Part shown: in pieces, positions 26,566 through 34,637 of the stretch | Numbering within the stretch: the first letter of the stretch is position 1 | Layout: each line of letters begins with the position of its first letter | Assembly (NCBI GenBank): GCA_035911135.1 | Contig: JAMHWD010000017.1 | Location: forward strand, 1 to 64,000 | Direction: 5' to 3' | Length of the DNA: 64,000 nt | Origin: JAMHWD01 sp035911135 | GTDB lineage: Bacteria; Pseudomonadota; Alphaproteobacteria; Micavibrionales; Micavibrionaceae | Notes under the pieces: model-generated | The model's input: the letters and a program-made list of their open reading frames with translations, nothing else | Told to the model about the DNA's origin: nothing | Database searches by the model: none | Made by a program: the position numbers and the translations under genes

Positions 26566-26759
26566 TTTTACTAACTTGCTTAATTTCTTCTGGCTGTAAA
26601 ACGAAAATCACGAAAGTTAAGATTAACCCAAAAATTTTCCCCGGCATAGCGCTACGTTAATCCGAGCAGCATATTGGTACAAAATCCAGACTGGCATTGC
26701 CCTTCATTCACTATTATAATATCCAGCTCATAACCTTTGATGAAAGCATTCTTATTTTC

Positions 26760-27278
26760 ATGATTCTGGAATTTTTTTCTCTGGCCTGCATTCTGGTCAC
26801 CCTGACCTTGCTGCTATGCCTGTCCTATATCGATATCAAGGAACACATCCTGCCCAATGAGATGGTTTTAGGATTTGCGGCCTGCGGCTTCGTATTCCAC
26901 CTCTCTACGCTTTTTCATTACACGACCCTGATTGATATGGGCGTCGGCGCGATTATCGGCGGCGGCATGTTGTATTTGATCCGCACGGTTGCCAATTATT
27001 TCTACAACGACGATGCGCTGGGGCTGGGTGATGTCAAGCTGATGACAGCTGGCGGCATCTGGCTGGGCCCGGAGATGATCCTGATGGGTATGACTATCGG
27101 CGCTTTTGCCGGGTTCCTGCATGGCCTCTCTATTGCCGTTTACACTGTCTATCATGCCAAGGTTCCCATGGATCTTAGCCGCATGGGCATTCCGGCCGGC
27201 CCCGGTTTCGTGCTGGGCCTTATTGTGGCAGGCGTCATGAAATTCTGGTCTTATCCGCAAATGTTTTTGATGCCATGA
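26760..27278 (+). CDS. Prepilin peptidase (A24 family)
   Basis: The 172-residue membrane aspartyl peptidase has the two A24 motifs: the first Asp in S-Y-I-D-I-K-E-H-I-L-P-N-E near residue 28 and the second in G-L-G-D-V-K-L-M near 85, the GxGD motif. The N-terminal methyltransferase domain of PilD is absent, so it resembles CpaA/PilU short forms. The ATG at 26760 is preferred over a TTG at 26697. It is divergent from the pilus cluster and would cut the two Gly-ended leaders encoded there. Its stop overlaps the next start. Confidence 0.88.
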   Translation: MILEFFSLACILVTLTLLLCLSYIDIKEHILPNEMVLGFAACGFVFHLSTLFHYTTLIDMGVGAIIGGGMLYLIRTVANYFYNDDALGLGDVKLMTAGGIWLGPEMILMGMTIGAFAGFLHGLSIAVYTVYHAKVPMDLSRMGIPAGPGFVLGLIVAGVMKFWSYPQMFLMP

Positions 27279-28507
27279 CAAAAGCAAAACCCCAGCAAGC
27301 ATTGGCCGGCATACGCGTTATTGACCTCTCCCGCGTGCTGGCCGGACCATTTTGCACGCAGATACTGGGGGATCTTGGCGCCGAGATCATAAAAATAGAA
27401 AAACCCGGCGCAGGCGATGACACGCGCTATTGGGGGCCGCCCTTCCTGAAAGACCCGCAAGGCCAGAACACATCCGAGAGCGCCTATTACCTCTCGGCCA
27501 ATCGCAATAAGAAATCCCTCGCCGTGGATATCACCAAACCCGAAGGCCAGGCGATCATTCATGAATTGCTGGCCGGGGCCGATATCCTGATCGAGAATTT
27601 CAAAACCGGCGGCCTTGCGAAATACGGGCTGGGCTTTGATCAGGTTCAGGCCAAGCACCCGCATATTATCTATACGTCCATTACAGGCTTTGGACAAAAC
27701 GGGCCGCTGGCCACGGAGCCCGGCTATGATTACCTCGCGCAGGGCATGGCCGGCCTGATGGCCGCAACCGGCGTACCCGATGGCGAACCTATGAAGGCAG
27801 GCGTTGCCTTAAGCGATATCATGACCGGGCTTTACGCCGCGATCGGCACGCTGGCCGCCCTGCAGGCCCGCGATAAAACCGGCAAAGGCCAGCATGTCGA
27901 TGTGGCGCTTTTGGATTGCACGCTCTCGGCCATGACCAATCTGGCGCAATATTACCTCACGGCCGGACATATTGCGCCCCGCCTTGGCAATGCCCATTCA
28001 ACAATCGTCCCTTACCAGACCTTCAAGGCCAGTGATGGATATCTGATTATTGCGATTGGCAATGATACGCAATTTGCGCGCTTCTGTGAGTTTATTGGCA
28101 AAACGGAGTGGCATACCAATCCGCGCTTTGCCAAAAACACAAACCGCGTGGCCAACCGGGATATTCTTGTGCCCATGATCGCTGATATCATCGCCAGTCG
28201 CAGCGTCGAGGATTGGGTATCCTCGCTTTACGAGATTGATATTCCTTGCGGCCCGGTCAATACCATGGATAAAACTTTCGCCATGGATCAGATTACCGCG
28301 CGGGAGATGAAAATTGCCATGCCCCACCCCTTCAGCGATACGCCGATTGATCTGGTCGGCAGCCCCTTGAAACTCTCAAGCACCCCCGTTGCATACACTC
28401 TCGCCCCCCCGCCATGCGGCGCGCACACAGATGATATTCTGGCATCCTTGCTCAACAAAACAGGGCCTGAAATTCAGGCCCTGCGCGAAAAAAATATTAT
28501 CGGATAA
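27275..28507 (+). CDS. CaiB/BaiF family (class III) CoA transferase
   Basis: The 410-residue protein opens with L-A-G-I-R-V-I-D-L-S-R-V-L-A-G-P-F-C-T-Q-I-L-G-D-L-G-A-E, with the catalytic Asp of the class III transferases further on in E-P-G-Y-D-Y-L-A-Q-G-M-A-G-L. Length is normal for the family. Substrates in this family include carnitine, oxalate, formate, succinate and 2-methylacyl-CoA, and none can be chosen from sequence. The start overlaps the prepilin peptidase stop by ATGA, an odd pairing that is probably only a shared transcript. Confidence 0.88.
   Translation: MTKAKPQQALAGIRVIDLSRVLAGPFCTQILGDLGAEIIKIEKPGAGDDTRYWGPPFLKDPQGQNTSESAYYLSANRNKKSLAVDITKPEGQAIIHELLAGADILIENFKTGGLAKYGLGFDQVQAKHPHIIYTSITGFGQNGPLATEPGYDYLAQGMAGLMAATGVPDGEPMKAGVALSDIMTGLYAAIGTLAALQARDKTGKGQHVDVALLDCTLSAMTNLAQYYLTAGHIAPRLGNAHSTIVPYQTFKASDGYLIIAIGNDTQFARFCEFIGKTEWHTNPRFAKNTNRVANRDILVPMIADIIASRSVEDWVSSLYEIDIPCGPVNTMDKTFAMDQITAREMKIAMPHPFSDTPIDLVGSPLKLSSTPVAYTLAPPPCGAHTDDILASLLNKTGPEIQALREKNIIG
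28461..28483 (-). terminator. Perfect 10-bp stem-loop inside the CoA transferase 3' end
   Basis: CAGGGCCTGA, loop AAT, TCAGGCCCTG. Read on the minus strand the stem is followed by TTTTG TTGAG, so it may end transcripts of the small minus-strand gene at 28517-28726 while lying in the last coding codons of the opposite-strand CoA transferase. The stem is perfect; the T tract is short (four). Confidence 0.5.
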
Positions 28508-28516
28508 TCAGATACG

Positions 28517-28726
28517 CTACATGTCGTAGCGCTGCCCTTTCGGCGCAGGCGCCGCAGCTTGCGGCTCCGCCTTTTGAGGGGATGCAATCTCGATCGCGCC
28601 CAGCGATAAGACCAGACCGGCCTGCGGCTCCTGATCTTTCAGCCCATGATGACGCGCCACCTCGACGGCTGCTGCGATAACGGCCTCATGGCCTTTGAAT
28701 TCTTCCGGATTATTGTTCAAAATCAT
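28517..28726 (-). CDS. Small protein of unknown function (69 residues)
   Basis: The 69-residue product begins M-I-L-N-N-N-P-E-E-F-K-G-H-E-A-V-I-A-A-A-V-E-V-A-R-H-H-G and has an Ala/Pro/Gln-rich tail. No membrane segment or signal is seen. An AGGAGATAGGG-like purine stretch lies just before the start on the minus strand, supporting translation, and a stem-loop follows the stop. I do not recognise the family. It may be co-transcribed with the hypothetical gene at 28781-29167, whose stop is 54 bases upstream. Confidence 0.5.
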   Translation of the reverse strand: MILNNNPEEFKGHEAVIAAAVEVARHHGLKDQEPQAGLVLSLGAIEIASPQKAEPQAAAPAPKGQRYDM

Positions 28727-28780
28727 GTCACCCTATCTCCTTCATCCTTATCATTATTATGTATTTAAGCCTTAAGTATA

Positions 28781-29167
28781 CTACGAACGCCCCAGAAATG
28801 GCAAAAAATGCATAATCTTCTCGCCCTGATCATTGCTGACCAGCAACAGCTTCCGCGCCGCCATGACGATGCCGATATGCGCCGCCTGAAGACTGGCCGG
28901 GGCCTCTACCATGGCCCCGTTCATATGGGTCACGCTCAACACCTCGCGGCTGGCATCCCACTCGGCCCAGCTGGGGATGTTGTTGAACTGATGGTCGATA
29001 ATCACCACCAGATGCCCCTCCTGCCAGGCGAAAACAGCCTGCCGGTCGATTTTCAAACGCAGCGGTTCGTTTTCAGTTCCGCTCTGATCCACAGAAACAT
29101 AATGATCCTGAGGCTTTTGCCTTAACCCCAGAAGATATAACAAGCCATTTAAGATTTTATTAAACAC
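28781..29167 (-). CDS. Protein of unknown function (128 residues)
   Basis: The 128-residue protein has a weakly hydrophobic N-terminus (I-L-N-G-L-L-Y-L-L-G-L) and then a mixed strand-rich sequence with no Cys and no known motif. Its Trp and His pattern (E-G-H-L-V-V-I-I-D-H-Q, P-S-W-A-E-W-D) suggests a small folded domain. It is divergent from pyrB. Composition matches neighbours, so it is probably a real gene. Function unknown. Confidence 0.55.
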   Translation of the reverse strand: MFNKILNGLLYLLGLRQKPQDHYVSVDQSGTENEPLRLKIDRQAVFAWQEGHLVVIIDHQFNNIPSWAEWDASREVLSVTHMNGAMVEAPASLQAAHIGIVMAARKLLLVSNDQGEKIMHFLPFLGRS

Positions 29168-29266
29168 GAAAAATATAGTCCGTTTTTTTGCAGGTCAGGG
29201 AAACTATTCGCTTATATCTACCATAGCAGTTAATTTTTGCGCTGGACAGGATTTATATATTTTTGA

Positions 29267-30187
29267 ATGATGAGCATCATGACAAAACATCTACTGGGGA
29301 TTGGCGATTTAAGCGCCGGAGAAATCGCAAATTATCTGGAGCGCGCCGCCTATTACGCCGCGGCGCTGGATACCGGGAAATGGGATCATGGCAAATTGAA
29401 CCACAAAATTGTCCTGAACCTGTTTTTTGAAAATTCAACCCGTACCCTGACATCCTTTGAAATGGCGGCCAAGCGCCTTGGCGCGGATGTCATTAACTGG
29501 AACCGTGAAACGTCCTCGCTCAAAAAAGGCGAAAGCTTCATGGATACGATCGACACGCTGAATGCCATGAAGCCTGATGCCGTGGTCATCCGCCACAGCG
29601 AATACAACGCCCCCGTCTTTGTGGCCGCGCGCATGGATTGCCCCGTCATCAATGGCGGCGATAGCTGGCGTGAACACCCGACGCAGGCGCTCCTTGATGC
29701 CCTGACCCTGCAACAGCATTTTGGCAAATTAAATGGCCTACGCGTGGCAATCGTCGGCGATATCGCCCATAGCCGCGTGGCCTCCAGCAATATGACCCTG
29801 CTGACCAAAATGGGCGCCAGTGTCTGCGTGATCGCGCCCGAAGTCCTGATGCCGCAGAAACTGGCGGCTGAAGGCGTGGAGAAATTTACGGAGCTTAACG
29901 AGGGCCTCAAAGGTGCCGATGCCATCATGTCGATCCGCCCGCAAAAGGAACGCATGGATAAGGTTCTTATTCACGATGCGGCCTATTTCAAGGATTATGG
30001 CCTCACCCATGAACGCCTGAAAGATGCGGGTAGCAAGGCCGTTGTCCTTGATCCGGGGCCATTTATCCGCGGGCTTCAGATTTCGGATGAACTCGCCGAT
30101 GATCATGAGATTTTCCTCTACCGCCAGCAAGTCGCCAACGGTATCCCCACGCGGATGGCGGTGCTGGATATGGTGATGGGGGGATGA
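29267..30187 (+). CDS. pyrB: Aspartate carbamoyltransferase, catalytic chain
   Basis: The 306-residue enzyme joins carbamoyl phosphate and aspartate in de novo pyrimidine synthesis. Visible motifs are F-F-E-N-S-T-R-T-L-T-S-F (carbamoyl phosphate loop) near residue 50, and H-P-T-Q-A-L-L-D near 137, both invariant. It is about the length of bacterial class B/C catalytic chains. In many relatives pyrC follows directly; here the stop overlaps the plsY start (ATGA at 30184-30187), so pyrC is missing from this spot. Start at 29267 chosen; ATG 29279 is also possible. Confidence 0.95.
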   Translation: MMSIMTKHLLGIGDLSAGEIANYLERAAYYAAALDTGKWDHGKLNHKIVLNLFFENSTRTLTSFEMAAKRLGADVINWNRETSSLKKGESFMDTIDTLNAMKPDAVVIRHSEYNAPVFVAARMDCPVINGGDSWREHPTQALLDALTLQQHFGKLNGLRVAIVGDIAHSRVASSNMTLLTKMGASVCVIAPEVLMPQKLAAEGVEKFTELNEGLKGADAIMSIRPQKERMDKVLIHDAAYFKDYGLTHERLKDAGSKAVVLDPGPFIRGLQISDELADDHEIFLYRQQVANGIPTRMAVLDMVMGG

Positions 30188-30774
30188 TGGATTATATTGC
30201 CTTTGCCCTCGCCTATCTAATCGGCTCCATCCCCTTTGGGCTGATTTTGACGCGGCTGGGTGGTTACGGTGATATTCGTGACATTGGTTCTGGCAATATA
30301 GGCGCGACTAATGTCCTGCGGACAGGCAATAAGAAACTGGCCCTACTTACCTTATTTCTTGATGGTATAAAGAGCGTCATAGCCATCATCATCTTCTACA
30401 GACCAGATTTCTCCTTTCTTATGCTGATTGGTTTTGCCGCGATGATCGGCCATTGCTTCCCGGTCTGGTTGAAATTCAAAGGGGGCAAGGGCGTGGCCAC
30501 GACATTTGGCGTGTTGCTGGCCGCCGTTCCTTTTGCCGGGATGTTGGCGGCGCTGACATGGATATTATCCGCCATGGCCGGACGCATGTCCTCACTCGCT
30601 GCCTTAAGTGCCATGATCATGGCCCCGGCCTATACCTATGCGATTTATGGCCTCTACCCGGCCCTGATCAATGTCGCCATTTCCGCGCTGGTGATTGTCC
30701 GCCACAAGGAAAACATCAAGCGCATCCGCGCCGGGACCGAGCCCCGCATTGGCGAAAAGAAAAAAAAAGCCTGA
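30184..30774 (+). CDS. plsY: Acyl-phosphate:glycerol-3-phosphate acyltransferase
   Basis: The 196-residue inner-membrane enzyme transfers an acyl group from acyl phosphate to glycerol 3-phosphate, the first step of phospholipid synthesis. It has about five membrane segments and the three conserved loops: G-S-I-P-F-G near residue 12, G-S-G-N-I-G-A-T-N-V-L-R near 38, and G-H-C-F-P-V-W-L-K-F-K-G-G-K-G-V-A-T near 87. The C-terminus is Lys-rich. It is translationally coupled to pyrB and followed after 6 bases by dprA. Confidence 0.95.
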   Translation: MMDYIAFALAYLIGSIPFGLILTRLGGYGDIRDIGSGNIGATNVLRTGNKKLALLTLFLDGIKSVIAIIIFYRPDFSFLMLIGFAAMIGHCFPVWLKFKGGKGVATTFGVLLAAVPFAGMLAALTWILSAMAGRMSSLAALSAMIMAPAYTYAIYGLYPALINVAISALVIVRHKENIKRIRAGTEPRIGEKKKKA

Positions 30775-30780
30775 TGCGCC

Positions 30781-31932
30781 ATGCAGAATTTTTTTGATTT
30801 CAAAAAATCCCGCGCCGCGGCATTACCGGAAAAAGAAAAACTGGACTGGCTGCGACTGGCCCGCGCCGAAAATGTCGGCCCGATTACCTTTAACAGATTG
30901 CTGGAATATTACGGCTCTGCCGATAAGGCGTTGGAGGCTTTGCCCGAACTTGCTCGCAAGGGTGGGCGCAAAAAGCCGCTGGTCGCCCCGCCTCAATCCG
31001 AAATCCTGCGCGAATATGAAGCCCTTCGCAAAATCGGCGGTGATATAATCACGGCCGCGGAAGAAGATTATCCGGCAGCACTGGCCGCGCTGGATGATGC
31101 GCCGCCTGTGCTCTCATATATAGGGCGCAAGGAATTACTCGGCAAATCATCCGTGGCGATTGTGGGCGCGCGCAATGCCTCGATCAATGGCAGAAAATTC
31201 ACGCAAGCCCTTGCCGCCGATCTCGGCAAGGCCGAGCAGGTTGTGACATCCGGTCTGGCGCGGGGCATTGATACCGCCGCCCATCAAGGCGCGCTGGCCT
31301 CCGGCACGATTGCCGTAGTGGCAGGCGGGATCGACATTATATATCCGGAAGAAAACAAGGGGCTTTATGAAGCGATTGCCGCGCAAGGCCTGATTATCGC
31401 CGAAAGCCCGCTCTCCCAGCAGCCCTTCTCACAAAGTTTCCCGCGCAGAAACCGCATTGTCTCCGGCCTGTCCAAGGCGGTGATCGTGGTGGAGGCCACC
31501 TTGAAATCAGGATCCCTTATCACCGCGCGCCTTGCCGGGGAACAGGGGCGGGAACTGATGGCCGTGCCGGGCCACCCCATGGACCCGCGAGCATCCGGCC
31601 CCAACCATCTGATCCGTGAGGGCGCAACCTTGATAAGGTCGGCGCATGATGTTCTGGAGGCCTTGATGAATTTCTCAGGGGCTGAGCTGCGTGAGCCTTA
31701 TTTTGCCCCGCCAGCCCGCGGGCAAGTTTTTGAAAACCCGGCTGAAATCCCGGATGATCTGCCAGAAATCGTTTTACAGAACCTCTCCCTCACCCCGCTC
31801 GGTGTTGACGAATTGCTGCGAAGCTGTCATGTAAGCGTGGGGGCATTGCAAACTGCCCTCCTTGAGCTGGACCTTGCCGGGCGCATCAGGCGCCTGCCGG
31901 GGAACAGGGTTTGCCTTACCGGAGAATACTAG
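30781..31932 (+). CDS. dprA: DNA-processing protein DprA
   Basis: The 383-residue protein has an N-terminal helix-hairpin region, the Rossmann-like DprA domain with V-A-I-V-G-A-R-N-A-S near residue 119, S-G-L-A-R-G-I-D-T-A-A-H near 155, and F-P-R-R-N-R-I-V-S-G-L near 220, and a short C-terminal winged helix (V-D-E-L-L-R-S... L-L-E-L-D-L-A-G-R-I-R-R). DprA loads RecA on incoming single-stranded DNA during transformation. No competence pilus gene is adjacent here, but a pilus-like cluster is 4 kb away. It precedes topA by 3 bases. Confidence 0.95.
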   Translation: MQNFFDFKKSRAAALPEKEKLDWLRLARAENVGPITFNRLLEYYGSADKALEALPELARKGGRKKPLVAPPQSEILREYEALRKIGGDIITAAEEDYPAALAALDDAPPVLSYIGRKELLGKSSVAIVGARNASINGRKFTQALAADLGKAEQVVTSGLARGIDTAAHQGALASGTIAVVAGGIDIIYPEENKGLYEAIAAQGLIIAESPLSQQPFSQSFPRRNRIVSGLSKAVIVVEATLKSGSLITARLAGEQGRELMAVPGHPMDPRASGPNHLIREGATLIRSAHDVLEALMNFSGAELREPYFAPPARGQVFENPAEIPDDLPEIVLQNLSLTPLGVDELLRSCHVSVGALQTALLELDLAGRIRRLPGNRVCLTGEY

Positions 31933-31935
31933 GAT

Positions 31936-34497
31936 TTGAGCCAGAATCTCGTCATTGTTGAATCGCCCGCCAAGGCGAAAACCATCGAAAAATATCTGGG
32001 GCCGAATTATACGGTTCTGGCCTCCTACGGCCATGTCCGCGATCTGGTGAATAAAGATGGCTCCGTCCTGCCCGATGATGATTTTGCGATGAAATGGCAA
32101 TTGGGCGACCGCGCCGATAAGAACGTGCGCGATATCAAATCCGCCCTGAAAAAAGCCGATGCATTGTACCTCGCAACCGACCCTGACCGCGAAGGGGAAG
32201 CCATTTCATGGCATGTGCTGGAAATCCTGCAAGATGCCGGACTGGTCGATGATAAACAGGTCCACCGCGTTACCTTTAATGAAATCACGAAGAAAGCCGT
32301 GCAAGAGGCCTTCACCCATGCACGTGATCTTGATACCCCGCTGATCGAGGCGTATCTGGCGCGCCGCGCGCTGGATTATCTGGTGGGCTTTACGCTCTCG
32401 CCCGTTCTCTGGCGCAAATTGCCCGGATCAAAATCGGCAGGCCGCGTGCAATCGGTGGCCCTTCGCATTATCTGCGAGCGCGAGACGGAAATCGAAGCCT
32501 TCCGCGCCCAGGAATACTGGAGCATCGAGGCGCGGCTTCATACGCCTGAGGGCGTGCCCTTCACCGCGCGCCTGACCCATCTGGCCGGGAACAAGCTGGA
32601 TAAGATGGATATCGGCAGCGAACAGGCCGCGACCAGCGCCGTTGAACGCATTCGCCACAAGAATTTAACGATCCAGAAAATTGAGAAAAAACAGGTGCGT
32701 CGCTTCCCCGCCCCACCTTTTATTACCTCAAGCTTGCAGATGGAAGCCTCCCGCAAGCTGGGCATGAGCGCATCCAACACCATGCGTAACGCGCAAGGCC
32801 TGTATGAGGCCGGTTTCATTACCTATATGCGAACCGATGGCACGACTTTGTCGGAGGATGCCGTTTCGCAGGCGCGTGGCCTCATTAAGAAAGATTTTGG
32901 CGCGCAATATCTGCCCGATGCGCCGCGTCTTTATAAATCCAAGGCCAAGAACGCGCAGGAAGCGCACGAGGCGATCCGCCCGACTGACCTCTCCGTCCAC
33001 CCGCGCAGCGCTGATGCGCCCAAGGATGAATACCAGCGCAAATTATATGAGCTGATCTGGAAGCGCACCATGGCCTCCCAGATGGAAAACGCGGTTCTGG
33101 ACCAGATGAGCGTTGATATTTCCGATGGGACGGATGATGTCATTTTGCGGGCGAATGGTTCGGTTATTGCCTTTGATGGTTTCCTGACGCTGTATCAGGA
33201 AACCCAGAATGATGATGAAGACGAGGCCGATAACGATGAATCGGGCCGCCGCCTGCCACCAATGAATGAAGGCGACAAGACAAAACTGGTCGATGTAAAG
33301 CCGGAGCAGCATTTCACCCAGCCCCCGCCCCGTTATTCCGAGGCCACGCTGGTGAAAAAATTAGAGGAGCTCGGCATTGGCCGCCCCTCGACCTATGCCT
33401 CGATTTTGCAGGTCTTGCGCGATCGCAATTATGTGACGCTGGATAAAAAACGCTTCATCCCCGAAGACCGGGGCCGCGTGGTGACGACCTTCCTCACCAA
33501 GTTTTTCACCAAATATGTCGATTACGATTTCACCGCCAATCTGGAAGAAGAACTGGATGCGATTGCTTCAGGCCATGTGTTCTGGAAGGAAGCCTTGCGC
33601 CTGTTCTGGACCGATTTCAAGGCTGCCGTGGATGAAACCAAAGGCCTGACCATCACCGATGTCATTAATCATCTGGATGAGGATCTGGGCCCGCACTTCT
33701 TCCCCGAAGGCGATAAGAGCCGCGCCTGTCAGGCCTGTAATTCGGGACGCCTCGGATTGAAACTGGGTAAATTTGGCGCCTTTATCGGCTGCTCGAATTA
33801 CCCCGACTGCAAATACACCAAGCCTTTGGTCGTATCCGATTCCGAAGGCGGCGATGCCGGGGCCGATGCTCTGGCGAATGAGCCGAAAATTCTAGGCACA
33901 CAGCCCGGAACGGGACGCACCGTATCACTGCGCCGCGGCCCTTATGGCCCCTATGTCCAGATTGATGCGCCTCCCGAAACTGCCGATCAGGAAAAGGCCC
34001 GCATGGCCGAATATGACGCGCAGATCAAAGAATGGAACGCCGCGAAGAAAACCGCCAAGGCCGCTGGAGAAAAAGCGCCGCCCAAACCCAAAAAGCCCGG
34101 CCCGCCCGCGCCCAAGCGCCAAGGCTTGCCCGCCGGGGCGAAGGCCGATGAGATTACGCTGGAAAAGGCGCTCTCGCTCCTTGCCCTCCCGCGCGAGATT
34201 GGCTATCACCCCGAAACCGGCAAGAAGATTGAGGCCGGTCTGGGGCGTTTCGGGCCATTCGTCAAGCATAACGGCATTTTCGCCTCCATCCCCAAAGATG
34301 AAGATGTCATGTCCATCGGCATGAACCGTGCCGTTGACCTTCTGGCGCAAAAGGCCGCGAAAGATGCGGCCAAGGCAGCTTCAGGGGAGACAGGCAAGAG
34401 ATCCTTCCCGCCCAAGAAAAAAGCCGAAGGCGCAAAGACCCCGGCCAAAAAAGCGCCGGCCAAGAAAAAGCCTGCCGCGAAAAAGAAAAGCGCCTGA
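31936..34497 (+). CDS. topA: DNA topoisomerase I (TTG start)
   Basis: The 853-residue type IA topoisomerase relaxes negative supercoils. Motifs: TOPRIM V-I-V-E-S-P-A-K-A-K-T at the start and A-T-D-P-D-R-E-G-E-A-I-S-W-H near residue 78; the active tyrosine in F-I-T-Y-M-R-T-D-G-T near 298; a four-Cys zinc finger (C-x-x-C ... C-x(4)-C) near 600; and a Lys/Ala/Pro-rich tail ending A-K-K-K-P-A-A-K-K-K. Translation starts at TTG 31936, directly giving the conserved M-S-Q-N-L-V-I-V-E-S terminus; no nearer ATG exists. It is 3 bases after dprA. Confidence 0.95.
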   Translation: MSQNLVIVESPAKAKTIEKYLGPNYTVLASYGHVRDLVNKDGSVLPDDDFAMKWQLGDRADKNVRDIKSALKKADALYLATDPDREGEAISWHVLEILQDAGLVDDKQVHRVTFNEITKKAVQEAFTHARDLDTPLIEAYLARRALDYLVGFTLSPVLWRKLPGSKSAGRVQSVALRIICERETEIEAFRAQEYWSIEARLHTPEGVPFTARLTHLAGNKLDKMDIGSEQAATSAVERIRHKNLTIQKIEKKQVRRFPAPPFITSSLQMEASRKLGMSASNTMRNAQGLYEAGFITYMRTDGTTLSEDAVSQARGLIKKDFGAQYLPDAPRLYKSKAKNAQEAHEAIRPTDLSVHPRSADAPKDEYQRKLYELIWKRTMASQMENAVLDQMSVDISDGTDDVILRANGSVIAFDGFLTLYQETQNDDEDEADNDESGRRLPPMNEGDKTKLVDVKPEQHFTQPPPRYSEATLVKKLEELGIGRPSTYASILQVLRDRNYVTLDKKRFIPEDRGRVVTTFLTKFFTKYVDYDFTANLEEELDAIASGHVFWKEALRLFWTDFKAAVDETKGLTITDVINHLDEDLGPHFFPEGDKSRACQACNSGRLGLKLGKFGAFIGCSNYPDCKYTKPLVVSDSEGGDAGADALANEPKILGTQPGTGRTVSLRRGPYGPYVQIDAPPETADQEKARMAEYDAQIKEWNAAKKTAKAAGEKAPPKPKKPGPPAPKRQGLPAGAKADEITLEKALSLLALPREIGYHPETGKKIEAGLGRFGPFVKHNGIFASIPKDEDVMSIGMNRAVDLLAQKAAKDAAKAASGETGKRSFPPKKKAEGAKTPAKKAPAKKKPAAKKKSA

Positions 34498-34513
34498 ACA
34501 TCATTCCAAAATT

Positions 34514-34599
34514 CGTCATGACACGGCCTTGTCCGTGTCATCCATGAATAATCCCGGCACAAACATATCTGGATTACCCGCATGAAGCGGGTAATGACG
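34514..34599. repeat. Double-hairpin intergenic repeat, copy 2
   Basis: ATGACACGG pairs with CCGTGTCAT and ATTACCCGC pairs with GCGGGTAAT, flanked by CGTCAT and ATGACG, exactly the plan of the copy at 16835-16899. The stem bases differ between the copies but remain paired, and the spacer between the two hairpins is about 20 bases longer here. It lies between topA and rnr and may also act as a terminator or processing site for the topA transcript. Confidence 0.8.
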
Positions 34600-34637
34600 T
34601 TGTTGTGTTTTGAACTTGCGTGATATGATAAAATCGC

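Noticed and set aside
26697..26759. TTG-initiated extension of the prepilin peptidase
   Set aside because: The ATG at 26760 gives the usual short N-terminus; no ribosome site precedes the TTG.
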